From Cellulomonas marina (GTDB lineage Bacteria > Actinomycetota > Actinomycetes > Actinomycetales > Cellulomonadaceae): a DNA stretch of 64,000 bases. The stretch's first letter is position 1; the number at the start of each line of letters is the position of its first letter. Under the pieces are notes generated by a model. The model was given only the letters and a program-made list of their open reading frames with translations, was not told the origin of the DNA and searched no databases. Made by a program: the position numbers and the translations under genes. The stretch covers positions 16,533-80,532 of the forward strand of contig NZ_FOKA01000017.1 in the NCBI RefSeq assembly GCF_900111925.1, written 5' to 3'. This document shows positions 1-8,832 of the stretch, piece after piece.

Positions 1-474
1 GCCGAGCACCACCGGGTGGCCGGGCCGCCCGGCGTAGGTGGCCCGGGCCAGCGCGGCCGGGCCCCGGGCGGCGCCCAGCACGCGGGCGACGACGTCGGGG
101 GTCGTGGGCGCGTCGACGAGCACGACGACGGCGACGTCGGGGCGGGGCGTGCCGCGGCGGTCCGGGTACCGCTCGACGAGGTCCGCGACGCCGGCGGCCA
201 GGGACGCCTGCGGCCCGCGCTCCCACCCGGACGCCCGCACCACCGCGACGTCCGAGGGGACGAGCCGGGCGACCTCGTCCCCGTGGGCGCCGACGACGAC
301 GAGGACCTCGGCGCACCCGGCCGCCCGGAGCACCGCGCAGGCGGCGACGACCCACGGCGTCCCGTCGGTGGTGCGCAGCGCGCCCTTGGGGCCGCCCATG
401 CGGGTGCCGTCCCCCGCGGCGAGCACGAGGCCGACAGGGACGGGTGCGGCCACGCGCGTGCCCGCCCCGCTCAC
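1..474 (-). CDS. MobA/MocA-like nucleotidyltransferase (partial)
   Basis: The gene runs leftward off the window; 158 codons are visible from a GTG at 474 (a second GTG lies at 453). The N-terminus carries the NTP-transferase loop LAAGDGTRMGGPKGAL, and VLVDAPTT and GHPVVLG occur where this fold has its metal-binding aspartate and product-site loop. The family attaches GMP or CMP to molybdopterin in the cytoplasm. The LAAG-GTRMGGPK form is closer to MocA/CoxD-type proteins than to E. coli MobA (LAGG), so the nucleotide used is uncertain. It is divergent from moaB with only 29 bases between the starts, which supports a molybdenum cofactor role. The C-terminus is not visible. Confidence 0.85.
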   Translation of the reverse strand, partial: MSGAGTRVAAPVPVGLVLAAGDGTRMGGPKGALRTTDGTPWVVAACAVLRAAGCAEVLVVVGAHGDEVARLVPSDVAVVRASGWERGPQASLAAGVADLVERYPDRRGTPRPDVAVVVLVDAPTTPDVVARVLGAARGPAALARATYAGRPGHPVVLG

Positions 475-491
475 GTCGCACCCCCGGCAGT

Positions 492-497
492 TACAGT
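492..497 (+). promoter_or_regulatory. Candidate -10 box (TACAGT) of a leaderless moaB mRNA
   Basis: TACAGT ends six bases before the GTG chosen for moaB, the spacing expected if transcription begins at the start codon. No ribosome binding site precedes that GTG. No clear -35 box is visible. Inferred from position only. Confidence 0.35.
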
Positions 498-503
498 GCG
501 CCG

Positions 504-1148
504 GTGCCCGAGCCCGCCGCCGTGACCCCCCGCGCGCCCGCTCCCGTGCGCCCGCGCACCGCCGCCGTCGTCGTCGCCTCCGACCGCCGCGCGCGCGGCG
601 AGGGGGTCGACCGGTCCGGCGTCGTGCTGGTCGAGGGCCTGCGCGACGCGGGGTGGTCGTGCGGGGACGCCGTCGTCGTGCCCGACGGCGTCGAGAGCGT
701 GCGCGCGGCGGTGCGCGACGCCGCGGACGCCGGCGCGGCCGTGGTGCTCACCAGCGGCGGGACGGGGGTGGGACCGCGCGACCTCACGCCCGAGGCGACC
801 GCCCCCCTGCTCGCCCGGGAGCTGCCCGGCGTGGCCGAGGCCCTCCGGCGTGCCGGGGCCGCGCACGTGCCGACCGCGATCCTCTCGCGCGGGCTGGCGG
901 GCGTGACGGCCGGCGGGGTCGTCGTCGTCAACCTGCCGGGGAGCCCCGGGGGCGCTCGCGACGGCCTGGCGGTGCTCCTGCCCGTCCTCGACCACCTCAC
1001 CGCCCAGCTCGCCGGAGGCGACCATGACGACTCCCCCGCCCCGCCCGCCGGTGCCGACCAGCACGGAGGGCACGGAGGGCACGCAGCGCACGACCGGCAC
1101 GACCGGCACCACGGCACGCACGGCAGCGGCGGCGGCGCTCACCCCTGA
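504..1148 (+). CDS. moaB: MoaB/Mog-type molybdopterin adenylyltransferase with His-rich tail
   Basis: A protein of 214 residues from the GTG at 504 (GTG 522 is also possible). The MoCF-binding fold is marked by the glycine-rich motif TSGGTGVGPRDLTPEAT and by NLPGSPGG. Family members adenylate molybdopterin before metal insertion. The last roughly 35 residues are a His/Gly/Asp-rich tail (HGGHGGHAAHDRH and similar) that normal MoaB (about 165-180 residues) lacks. The tail is encoded by the 125 bases shared with the start of moaE in another frame. It could bind metal, or it may simply follow from the overlap and its repeat-rich DNA. Confidence 0.85.
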   Translation: MPEPAAVTPRAPAPVRPRTAAVVVASDRRARGEGVDRSGVVLVEGLRDAGWSCGDAVVVPDGVESVRAAVRDAADAGAAVVLTSGGTGVGPRDLTPEATAPLLARELPGVAEALRRAGAAHVPTAILSRGLAGVTAGGVVVVNLPGSPGGARDGLAVLLPVLDHLTAQLAGGDHDDSPAPPAGADQHGGHGGHAAHDRHDRHHGTHGSGGGAHP

Positions 1149-1542
1149 GCCGCTCGACGCCGCCGCCCACCTGGCGATGGTCGCCGACCCGGCGACTGGC
1201 GCGGTCACGCTGTTCGTCGGCACGGTGCGCGACCACGACCCCGCCGTCACGGGCGAGGTGGTGGCGCTCGAGTACTCGGCCCACCCCGACGCGGGTGCCG
1301 TGCTGCGCCGGCTCGCGGACGCCACGGCCGCCCACCCGGACGTGCTCGGCGTCGCGGTGAGCCACCGGGTCGGTCGCCTCGTCGTCGGGGAGCCGGCCAT
1401 CGCCTGCGCGGTCGCGACGGCGCACCGCGCCCCGGCGTTCGACCACTGCCGCGCGCTCGTCGAGGCCGTCAAGGCCGAGCTGCCCGTGTGGAAGAAGGAG
1501 GTCCTGGCCGACGGTTCCCACACGTGGGTGGGCTCGGCCTGA
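1024..1542 (+). CDS. moaE: Molybdopterin synthase catalytic subunit MoaE
   Basis: MoaE joins MoaD-thiocarboxylate to insert the dithiolene sulfurs of molybdopterin. The 172-residue product contains VEAVKAELPVWKKEVLADG, the family signature with the catalytic lysines, and an internal H-R-VG-L segment. From the ATG at 1024 it has a roughly 38-residue Thr/Gly-rich N-terminal extension absent from ordinary MoaE. This extension lies entirely within the 3' end of moaB. A GTG at 1051 would shorten it but not remove the overlap. The core begins near residue 38. Confidence 0.92.
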   Translation: MTTPPPRPPVPTSTEGTEGTQRTTGTTGTTARTAAAAALTPEPLDAAAHLAMVADPATGAVTLFVGTVRDHDPAVTGEVVALEYSAHPDAGAVLRRLADATAAHPDVLGVAVSHRVGRLVVGEPAIACAVATAHRAPAFDHCRALVEAVKAELPVWKKEVLADGSHTWVGSA

Positions 1543-1548
1543 GCGCGG

Positions 1549-1784
1549 TCACCCGCCGGCGAAGGGCGGCAGCACGTCCACGGTGGCCCCGGGCGGGACG
1601 GCGGAGCCGTCGTCGAGGCGGTGCCCGTCGGCCAGGAGCGAGCAGCGCGTCAGCACCCGCCGCAGGTCGGCGCCGTGCCGGCCGGCCAGGTCCGCGCGCA
1701 GGTCCGCCGCGGTCGCGGGCGCCTCGAGGCGCTCCTCGTCCCGGCCCGCCGCCTCGGCCGCCGCCGCGAAGTACCGCACGGTGA

Positions 1785-1788
<4 letters not shown>
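1549..1788 (-). CDS. moaD: Molybdopterin synthase sulfur carrier subunit MoaD
   Basis: A 79-residue ubiquitin-like protein beginning MITVRYFAAAAEAAG and ending in the diagnostic Gly-Gly (PPFAGG) that is adenylated and thiocarboxylated. The GTG at 1788 overlaps the moaC stop as GTGA. It is the last gene of the moeZ-moaC-moaD operon. MoeZ, two genes upstream, is the expected activating enzyme, and MoaE, the partner subunit, is convergent on the other strand with only six bases between the stops. Confidence 0.93.
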
Positions 1789-2317
<529 letters not shown>

Positions 2318-2321
<4 letters not shown>

Positions 2322-3601
2322 GCGGTCCTCCTGCGGGGGGCGTCGTCGGTGGTGGGCGCGATGGTGGGCGCGGTGCCGGTCGGGGACGCGGCGTCGGTCG
2401 TAGGTGCGGGGCCGGTGCCCCGGACGACCTCGCCGCCGGCGCGGACCCAGGCCTGCACGCCCCCCGCCAGCGACCGCACGGTTCCGCGGCGGCCCGCGGC
2501 CAGCAGGTGGGCGACGGCCCGGGCGGAGCGGACACCGGCCGCGCAGTGCACGACGAGCGGGGCGTCGTCCTCGACCCCGGGCACGCGCCCGTCGCCCTGC
2601 GCGAGCAGCGCGGCCAGCGGCACGTGCACCGAGGCGGGCAGGCGCACCAGCGCCCGCTCGCCGTGCTCCCGCACGTCGACGACGACGGGCGCGCGCGTCC
2701 CGGCGGGGACGGCCGCCAGCTCGGCGACGAGCGCGGCGGCCGCGACCACGGGCACGTCGTCCTCGCGCGCGCCGGACGGGGACGGCGCGTCCTCGGGGAC
2801 GGCACCGGAGAGCCGGCCGACGAGCGGCACCTCCCGCCAGCGCAGGCGGGCGGCGTCGAGCACGGCGACGCGGCCGAGCAGGGGCTCGCCCGTCCCGGTG
2901 AGGAGCTGGACGGCCTGCAGCGCCATGAGGCTCCCGACGACGCCGCACAGGGCGCCGAGCACCCCCGCCTCGGCGCACGAGGGCACCTCGCCCGGCGCCG
3001 GCGGCACCGGGAACAGGTCGCGCAGCTGCACCGGCACCACGCCGCTGCCCGCGGGCGGCCGCCCCCAGAACACCGACACCTGCGCGTCGGTCCGCAGCAC
3101 GGACCCCCAGACCTCCGGCAGACCGCGGCGCGCGCACGCGTCGGCGACCGCGTACCGGGACCCGAACGTGTCCGTGCCGTCGACCACGAGGTCGTAGCCG
3201 TCGAGCAGGCCGGCCGTGCTCGCGTCCAGCCGGACGGGGTGCTCGACGACGCGGGTGCGGCTGCTCAGCCGCCGCACCGCGTCCGCCGCGCTGGCCACCT
3301 TCGGCCGCCCGACGTCCGCCTCGCCGTGGACCACCTGCCGCTGCAGGTTCGAGCTGTCCACGACGTCGTCGTCGACGACGCCGAGGGTGCCGACGCCGGC
3401 CGCCGCGAGGTACTGCAGCACGGGTGCGCCCAGCCCCCCGGCACCGACGACGCACACGCGCGCGGCGCGCAGGCGGCGCTGCCCGACCTCGCCGAGGTCC
3501 GGCAGCAGCAGGTGGCGCGACCAGCGCTCGGCCTCCTCGGCGTCGAGCGGCGGCCCGGGCGCGACGAGCGGGGCGAGCGGCACGTCGCCATTGTGCGCCA
3601 C
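2318..3601 (-). CDS. moeZ: ThiF/MoeB-type adenylyltransferase with C-terminal rhodanese domain (MoeZ-like)
   Basis: A 427-residue two-domain sulfurtransferase. The E1-like domain (about residues 20-260) has the ATP loop VVGAGGLGAPVLQYLAAAGVG, a DSSNLQRQ segment and the active-site stretch VPSCAEAGVLG. The rhodanese domain (about 300-400) has VVHCAAGVRSARA with the persulfide cysteine. Such proteins adenylate and thiocarboxylate MoaD-like sulfur carriers. The start is a GTG at 3601; weaker downstream starts exist. The Pro/Thr-rich end after residue 400 looks disordered. It leads the moeZ-moaC-moaD operon and diverges from the HTH-TOBE gene. Confidence 0.93.
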
Positions 3602-3658
3602 GCCTCGCCCGCGGCATCCAGCGGGTCCGGGCGCGGGCGGCCGGGTGCGGACGCGGAT

Positions 3659-3685
3659 GCGGCTCGATCGCGTCGGTCGAGCCGC
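3659..3685. promoter_or_regulatory. Perfect 9-bp inverted repeat (GCGGCTCGA-N9-TCGAGCCGC), candidate operator
   Basis: The two nine-base arms are exact inverted copies separated by nine bases. The site sits between the divergent moeZ and HTH-TOBE/modABC genes, directly upstream of the latter's candidate -10 box (TACCGT, 3697-3702). A molybdate-responsive regulator encoded next door is the obvious candidate binder. That assignment is inference. Confidence 0.55.
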
Positions 3686-3696
3686 ACGTGCTGCTG

Positions 3697-3702
3697 TACC
3701 GT
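3697..3702 (+). promoter_or_regulatory. Candidate -10 box (TACCGT) for the regulator-modABC transcript
   Basis: TACCGT ends seven bases before the GTG at 3710, and no ribosome binding site is visible, so a leaderless transcript is likely. The inverted repeat at 3659-3685 covers the expected -35 region. Confidence 0.4.
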
Positions 3703-3709
3703 CGCATCC

Positions 3710-4105
3710 GTGACGACGTTGCGCGTGCCGCAGGTGGCGGAGGTGCTCGGGGTCAGCACCGACACGGTCCGGCGCTGGGTCGACCGGGGGCTCCTGCCCG
3801 ACCAGCACGACGCCGCCGGCCGGCGCGTCGTCGACGGTGCGGCCCTGGCGGCGGTGCTGCGCGCCCAGCGGCACCTGGACGCGGACGGCCGCTCGTCGGC
3901 CCGGAACCGGCTGCCGGGCATCGTCACGGACGTCGTGCGCGACGGCGTCATGGCCCAGGTGGAGCTCCAGGCGGGCCCGTTCCGGCTCGTCTCGCTCATG
4001 TCCCGGGAGGCCGCCGACGAGCTCGGGCTCGCCCCCGGCGTCCTCGCGGAGGCCGTGGTCAAGGCGACCGTCGTCGTCGTGGAGCGTGCGGGGGCGGGCG
4101 CGTGA
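3710..4105 (+). CDS. HTH (MerR/excisionase-like) and TOBE molybdate-responsive regulator
   Basis: A 131-residue protein with a DNA-binding N-terminus (VAEVLGVSTDTVRRWVDRGL, about residues 7-28) and a molbindin/TOBE domain (about residues 60-128, beginning near RNRLPGIV). TOBE domains bind molybdate or tungstate oxyanion. The protein resembles a minimal substitute for ModE. Its stop overlaps the modA start as GTGA, so it is the first gene of the molybdate transport operon. It probably controls that operon and the divergent moeZ operon through the palindrome at 3659-3685. Whether it activates or represses cannot be read from sequence. Confidence 0.85.
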   Translation: MTTLRVPQVAEVLGVSTDTVRRWVDRGLLPDQHDAAGRRVVDGAALAAVLRAQRHLDADGRSSARNRLPGIVTDVVRDGVMAQVELQAGPFRLVSLMSREAADELGLAPGVLAEAVVKATVVVVERAGAGA

Positions 4106-4965
4106 GCCCGCACGACCCGGGACGGCGGCGGCACGACCGGGTGGTGGCCGCACCCGTCCTCGCCGTCCGCGCGGCCGCGGCCGTCGCGGTGGCCGGGCTG
4201 GCGGCCTGCGCGGGCGCCGGGGACGCGGCGGCCCCCGCCGGCGACCCCGTCGCGGCACCGGCCTCCCCCGAGCTCGCGGGGACCGTGACGGTGCTGGCCG
4301 CCGCCTCGCTGACGGACGCGATGGCGGAGCTGGAGACGGCCTTCGAGTCGCGGCACCCCTCGGTGGACGTCGTGGTCAGCCTCGCCGGCAGCTCCGCCCT
4401 CGCCGCCCAGGTCCTCGCCGGCGCCCCTGCGGACGTGCTCGTCACCGCGTCGACGGCGACGATGCAGCCCGTCGTCGACGCAGAACTCGTCGAGGACCTG
4501 CCGGTCGTGCTCGCGTCGAACACCCTCGAGATCGCCGTCCCCCCCGACGACCCCGGGGCCGTCACGGGCCTGGCCGACCTCGCCGACCCGGGGCGCACCG
4601 TCGCGCTGTGCGCGCCGGAGGTGCCGTGCGGGGCGGCCTCGGCGGAGCTGTTCGCCCTCGTGGGGCTGGTGCCGGCACCCGACACGCTGGAGAACGACGT
4701 CCGGGCGGCGCTGACGAAGGTGCGGCTGGGCGAGGTCGACGCCGCGCTCGTCTACCGCACGGACGTCATCGCCGCCGGCGACGAGGTCCGCGGCGTGCCC
4801 GTCCCCGAGGCGGCGCAGGTCGTCACCGAGTACCCCGCCGCCGTGCTCGCCGACGCGCCGTCGCCGGCGGCGGCCCGGGCCTTCCTGGACCTGCTCACCT
4901 CGGCCGACGGGCAGGACGTCCTGCGCGACGGCGGGTTCCTCGTCGCCGACGCCGCGACGTCGTGA
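4102..4965 (+). CDS. modA: Molybdate ABC transporter substrate-binding lipoprotein ModA
   Basis: A 287-residue periplasmic-type binding protein that captures molybdate or tungstate outside the membrane. A basic, hydrophobic signal ends in the lipobox LAAC near residue 35. The mature part has the family landmarks VLAAASLTDAM, SLAGSSALAAQVLAGAPADV and VYRTDV. It is translationally coupled on both sides: the GTG overlaps the regulator stop and its TGA overlaps the modB GTG. Confidence 0.95.
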   Translation: MSPHDPGRRRHDRVVAAPVLAVRAAAAVAVAGLAACAGAGDAAAPAGDPVAAPASPELAGTVTVLAAASLTDAMAELETAFESRHPSVDVVVSLAGSSALAAQVLAGAPADVLVTASTATMQPVVDAELVEDLPVVLASNTLEIAVPPDDPGAVTGLADLADPGRTVALCAPEVPCGAASAELFALVGLVPAPDTLENDVRAALTKVRLGEVDAALVYRTDVIAAGDEVRGVPVPEAAQVVTEYPAAVLADAPSPAAARAFLDLLTSADGQDVLRDGGFLVADAATS

Positions 4966-5819
4966 GCCCGCGCGGGCGCGTCGTCCGGGGTGGCCGCGCC
5001 GGCGGCGGCGAGGTCGGCGGCGGGATCGGCGGTGAGGTCGGCGCCCCGCGGTCGGCGCGCGTCGTCGCCGGCGTGCCCGCGGGCGTCGGGGTGGCGCTGC
5101 TGGTGCTGCCGCTCCTGGCCCTCGTGGTGCGCACGCCGTGGGCCCGCGCCCCCGAGGTCCTGGCCGACGCGGCCGTCGGGCAGGCGCTGCGGCTGTCGCT
5201 CGGCTGCGCCGCCGCGGCGACGGGGCTGTGCCTGCTCGTCGGGCTCCCGCTCGCGTGGCTGCTCGCGCGCGCCCGCGGCGGTGCGGCCGCGACCGTGCGC
5301 GCGCTGGTGAGCGTGCCCCTCGTGCTGCCCCCCGTCGTCGGGGGCGTGGCCCTGCTCATGCTGCTGGGCCGGCGGGGGCTGCTCGGCCGCCCGCTGGACC
5401 TGGCCTTCGGCGTGACCGTACCCTTCACGACGGCCGCCGTCGTGCTGGCGCAGGCCTTCGTGGCGCTGCCCTTCCTCGTCGTCGCCGTCGAGGGCGCGCT
5501 GCGCGCCGCGGACCGCCGCCACGAGGAGGTGGCCGCCACCCTGGGGGCGTCGCCCGGGGTCGTCGCCCGCCGCGTGACGCTGCCGCTGGTCGCGCCGGGC
5601 GTGCTGTCGGGGACGGTCCTGTGCCTGGCCCGGGCGCTCGGCGAGTTCGGCGCGACCATCACCTTCGCCGGCAGCCTGCCCGGCGTCACGCGCACCCTGC
5701 CGCTCGGGGTCTACCTCGCGCTGGAGTCCGACCCGGACGCGGCCCTCGTGCTGTCGGTGCTGCTGCTCGTCGTGTCCCTCGCCGTGCTGCTCGTGCTGCG
5801 GCACCGGTGGCTGCGGTGA
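4962..5819 (+). CDS. modB: Molybdate ABC transporter permease ModB
   Basis: A 285-residue permease with a Gly-rich N-terminal extension of about 30 residues and then several membrane helices. The EAA loop that contacts the ATPase is visible (HEEVAATLGASPGVVARRV), as is LARALGEFGATITFAG, typical of ModB/CysT permeases. The GTG overlaps the modA stop, and its TGA overlaps the modC ATG. It forms the membrane channel of the molybdate importer. Confidence 0.95.
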   Translation: MSPRGRVVRGGRAGGGEVGGGIGGEVGAPRSARVVAGVPAGVGVALLVLPLLALVVRTPWARAPEVLADAAVGQALRLSLGCAAAATGLCLLVGLPLAWLLARARGGAAATVRALVSVPLVLPPVVGGVALLMLLGRRGLLGRPLDLAFGVTVPFTTAAVVLAQAFVALPFLVVAVEGALRAADRRHEEVAATLGASPGVVARRVTLPLVAPGVLSGTVLCLARALGEFGATITFAGSLPGVTRTLPLGVYLALESDPDAALVLSVLLLVVSLAVLLVLRHRWLR

Positions 5820-6952
5820 TGGCGGCCCCGACGCCGGTCACGACGCCGGACCCACCGGCTCCCGACGGCGGCCTGGACGCCGCCGTCCGCGTGCGGCGCG
5901 GCGACCTCGTCCTCGACGCCGCGCTGACGGCACGCCCGGGGCAGGTGGTCGCGGTGCTGGGGCCGAACGGGGCCGGCAAGACCACGCTCCTGCGGGCGCT
6001 CGCCGGACTCGTGCCGCTGGTCGCCGGCCGCGTCGTCGTCGGCGGGCAGGTGCTCGACGACGTCGACGCCGGCGTCCGCGTCCCGGCGTACCGGCGCGGC
6101 GTCGGCCTGCTCCCACAGGACCACCTCCTGCTCCCCCACCTCGACGCGCGGGACAACGTCGCGTTCGGGCCGCGCGCGCAGGGTCTGCCGCGTCGCCGCG
6201 CCCGGGAGGTCGCGGACCGGTGGCTCGCGGCCGTCGGCGCCGCGCACCTCGCCGCCGCGCGGCCGCGGGCCCTGTCGGGCGGGCAGGCGCAGCGCGTGGC
6301 GCTGGCCCGCGCCCTGGCGGTGCGGCCGGCGCTCCTCCTGCTCGACGAGCCGACCGCCGCGCTCGACGCGCTCGCCCGGCTCGAGGTCCGGTCGCTGCTC
6401 CGCGAGCACCTGCCGCGGGCCGACGGCACCGGCGTCCTCGTCACGCACGACGTGCTCGACGCCCTCGCGCTCGCCGACCACCTGGTCGTGCTCGAGACCG
6501 GGCGCGTGGTGCAGGAGGGCCCGCCCGCCGCCGTCGTCGCCGCGCCGCGCACGCCGTTCGTCGCCGGGCTGGTCGGCCTCAACCTGTGGGAGGCGACGGT
6601 CCACGGGGTGCGCGTGCGGCTGGACGGCGGCGGCGAGCTCGTCACGGCCGTCGCTCCCGCCCGGCCCGGACCCGTCCTCGTCACCGTACGCCCCGGTGCG
6701 GTGCGGGTGGCGAGGGCACCGGTGGGGACGGCGGACGACGCGGGGACGGGTCCGGCCGACGGGTGGCCCGCCCGGCTCGTGGGGCTCGAGCACCAGGGCC
6801 AGGCCGTGCGGCTGCGCCTGCAGCCGACCGGCCGTGCCGGGGCAGCGCTGCTCGCCGACGTCGAGCCCGACCGGGTCGCCGCCCTGAGCGTGGGCGCACC
6901 GGAGCTGTGGGTGCAGGTGCCGCCCCAGGAGGTGGTGCTGCAGCCGCGGTAG
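5819..6952 (+). CDS. modC: Molybdate ABC transporter ATP-binding protein ModC
   Basis: A 377-residue ATPase with Walker A GPNGAGKTTLL, signature LSGGQAQRVALARAL and Walker B LLLLDEPTAALD. The C-terminal third is a TOBE-like regulatory domain, as in ModC homologues where bound oxyanion inhibits transport. A Thr/Gly/Asp-rich linker lies near residues 300-315. It is the last gene of the regulator-modABC operon. Confidence 0.94.
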   Translation: MAAPTPVTTPDPPAPDGGLDAAVRVRRGDLVLDAALTARPGQVVAVLGPNGAGKTTLLRALAGLVPLVAGRVVVGGQVLDDVDAGVRVPAYRRGVGLLPQDHLLLPHLDARDNVAFGPRAQGLPRRRAREVADRWLAAVGAAHLAAARPRALSGGQAQRVALARALAVRPALLLLDEPTAALDALARLEVRSLLREHLPRADGTGVLVTHDVLDALALADHLVVLETGRVVQEGPPAAVVAAPRTPFVAGLVGLNLWEATVHGVRVRLDGGGELVTAVAPARPGPVLVTVRPGAVRVARAPVGTADDAGTGPADGWPARLVGLEHQGQAVRLRLQPTGRAGAALLADVEPDRVAALSVGAPELWVQVPPQEVVLQPR

Positions 6953-6970
6953 GTCGGCCAGGATGGCGCC

Positions 6971-8089
6971 GTGCCCCGACGACGACAGGACGCCCGGACC
7001 GCCGCAGAGGCGGACGCAGCTAAGCACCGGGCGGACGAGCACGACGCGGACGGGCACGACGCCACCGGGCACGACGCGGCCGAGCAGGACGCGGCCGAGC
7101 AGGACGCGACCGAGCAGGACGCCGCCGAGCAGGACGGCGAGCCGGACGCCGTCGCGCACGCCGCCGCCGACCTCTACGTCGCACCACCGGAGGAGTTCGT
7201 CCGCCGGCGGGACGCCGCGGCCCGCCTCGCGCGCAGCACCGGGGACCGCGAGGCGGCCGCGGGCATCGCCGCCCTGCGACGGCCGACCGTGTCGGCGTGG
7301 CTCGTCAACCTGCTCATGGTGGACAGCCCGCTGCTGGCCGGGCAGGTGCGCGACCTCGGCACGGGGCTGCGGGAGGCCGCCGCGCACCTCGACGGGCCGG
7401 GGCTGCGCGACCTGGACCGGCAGCGCCGCCAGCTCGTCGCGGCGCTGGTCCAGCGGGCGCGCGACGTGGCGCGTGCCGAGGGCCACCGCATCACCGACGC
7501 CGTGGCGCTCGAGGTGGAGACGACGCTCTCCGCGGCCCTGACCGACCCGTCGGTCGCCGCCGAGGTGACGTCCGGGCGACTGACGGGTCCCCGCACGCAC
7601 GTCGGCTTCGGGCTGCCCGACGAGGCCGGCACGTCCCCGCCTCCGTCCGCACCGCCGGCGCGCGTGCCGACCGCCTCGGACGGCCGCCGGCGTCGCGCAG
7701 CCGAGCAGGACGCGGAACGGACGCGCCGCCGCGAACGGGCCGAGGCTGCGCGGGAGGCCGCCCGGACCGCGCTCGCGACGGCCCGGGAGGCGGCCGACGT
7801 CGCCGTGCGGCAGGCCGACGACGCCCGGCGGGCGCAGGACGAGGCCGACCGGCACGCCGCGGATGCCCGCGACGCGGAGGCGGCGCTGGAGGAGCGGCTG
7901 GCGGACCTCGAGCGGCAGCTCGACGCTCAACGGCGGACGACGCAGGCCGCGGCGGCGGCGGCGAGGTCGGCCGCGGAGGCCGCCGCTGCCACCCGGACGG
8001 ACCGCGAGCGGACGGCGGAGGAGGTGGAGGACGCGGAGCGGCTGCTGGCCGAGGCCGAGGCCGAGGTGCAACGGGAGTCGCGCACCTGA
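6971..8089 (+). CDS. Uncharacterised actinobacterial coiled-coil protein with N-terminal repeats
   Basis: A 372-residue protein with no enzyme motif I can identify. Residues about 20-55 are an acidic, His-containing repeat (EQDAAEQDATEQD) from a 15-base tandem repeat. A folded segment follows (about 60-190) with FVRRRDAAARLARSTGDRE and AALRRPTVSAWLVNLL, which resembles a known hypothetical family in Actinobacteria. The C-terminal half (about 225-370) is a long Ala/Arg/Glu coiled coil. The GTG at 6971 follows CAGGAT by six bases, suggesting a leaderless mRNA. It lies 18 bases after modC and could be read through from it. Function unknown. Confidence 0.8.
   Translation: MPRRRQDARTAAEADAAKHRADEHDADGHDATGHDAAEQDAAEQDATEQDAAEQDGEPDAVAHAAADLYVAPPEEFVRRRDAAARLARSTGDREAAAGIAALRRPTVSAWLVNLLMVDSPLLAGQVRDLGTGLREAAAHLDGPGLRDLDRQRRQLVAALVQRARDVARAEGHRITDAVALEVETTLSAALTDPSVAAEVTSGRLTGPRTHVGFGLPDEAGTSPPPSAPPARVPTASDGRRRRAAEQDAERTRRRERAEAAREAARTALATAREAADVAVRQADDARRAQDEADRHAADARDAEAALEERLADLERQLDAQRRTTQAAAAAARSAAEAAAATRTDRERTAEEVEDAERLLAEAEAEVQRESRT
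7082..7138 (+). repeat. 15-base in-frame tandem repeat, about 3.8 copies
   Basis: The unit GAGCAGGACGCGGCC (with G/A and G/C variants) runs from 7082 to 7138 inside the coiled-coil gene, and degenerate CACGACGC-type units precede it. Each unit adds five residues, so copy number changes keep the reading frame. Confidence 0.9.
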
Positions 8090-8097
8090 CCCGCTCC

Positions 8098-8832
8098 TCA
8101 GTCCTCGACCACCAGCACCCGCAGGTCGCGCGGCCCGTGCACGCCCTCGACGCGGACGAGCTCGATGTCGCTCGTCGCGCTGGGGCCCGAGATCCACGTC
8201 ATCGGCCGCTCCGGGTGCGTCGCGAGCAGCGCCACGGCCTCCGGCACCGAGCCCACGACCTGGTCCGCGCGGACGACGCACACGTGCCGGTCCGGCAGCA
8301 GGGTCAGGACGCGTCGGCCCTGGTCCCCCTCCCCGTCGAGCACGATCGTCCCGGTCTCGGCGACGGCCACGCGGCACGCGGTGACGACCGCCGCGGTCGC
8401 GTCGAGCGCGGCGTGGGACAACGGCGCCACGGACGCGCCGGGCACGGCCATCGGATCCCCTGTCGCATCGCCGGTCGCGTCACCGGTCGGGTCCCCCACC
8501 GGCGCGACGCCGTCGACGAGCACCTCGCCGACCGCCTCCCGCGCGGCCGCGACCCACGCGGGGTCCAGGCCCGGCGGCACGACCACGCGCGGCACCCCCT
8601 CGAGCTGGGCGGCGACCGCTGCGGCCAGCCCGGCGGTGGAGGTGCGCACGACGGTCGCGCGGTAGTCGACGAGCCGGTCGACGAGGAGCTCGACCGCCTC
8701 CGAGGACCCCGTCGCGACGTCCCCGTGCCGCCGGTAGTCGCGGGGCACCGTCGGGACGGGCGCCGCGCTGCGGCCCGGTGCCGGGGCGAGCGCCCGACGC
8801 ACGCGTGCCAGCACCTCCGTCCGGGCGCTCAC
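8098..8832 (-). CDS. lutC: Lactate utilisation protein LutC (LUD domain)
   Basis: A 244-residue LUD-domain protein, third component of the LutABC complex that oxidises L-lactate to pyruvate. VAETGTIVL and WISGPSATSDIELVRVEGVHGP are the family signatures. The GTG at 8832 overlaps the lutB stop as GTGA. A three-copy 12-base repeat (8459-8494) encodes a Gly-Asp-Ala-Thr-type insert of about 12 residues between conserved blocks. The stop lies eight bases from that of the convergent coiled-coil gene. Confidence 0.93.
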   Translation of the reverse strand: MSARTEVLARVRRALAPAPGRSAAPVPTVPRDYRRHGDVATGSSEAVELLVDRLVDYRATVVRTSTAGLAAAVAAQLEGVPRVVVPPGLDPAWVAAAREAVGEVLVDGVAPVGDPTGDATGDATGDPMAVPGASVAPLSHAALDATAAVVTACRVAVAETGTIVLDGEGDQGRRVLTLLPDRHVCVVRADQVVGSVPEAVALLATHPERPMTWISGPSATSDIELVRVEGVHGPRDLRVLVVED

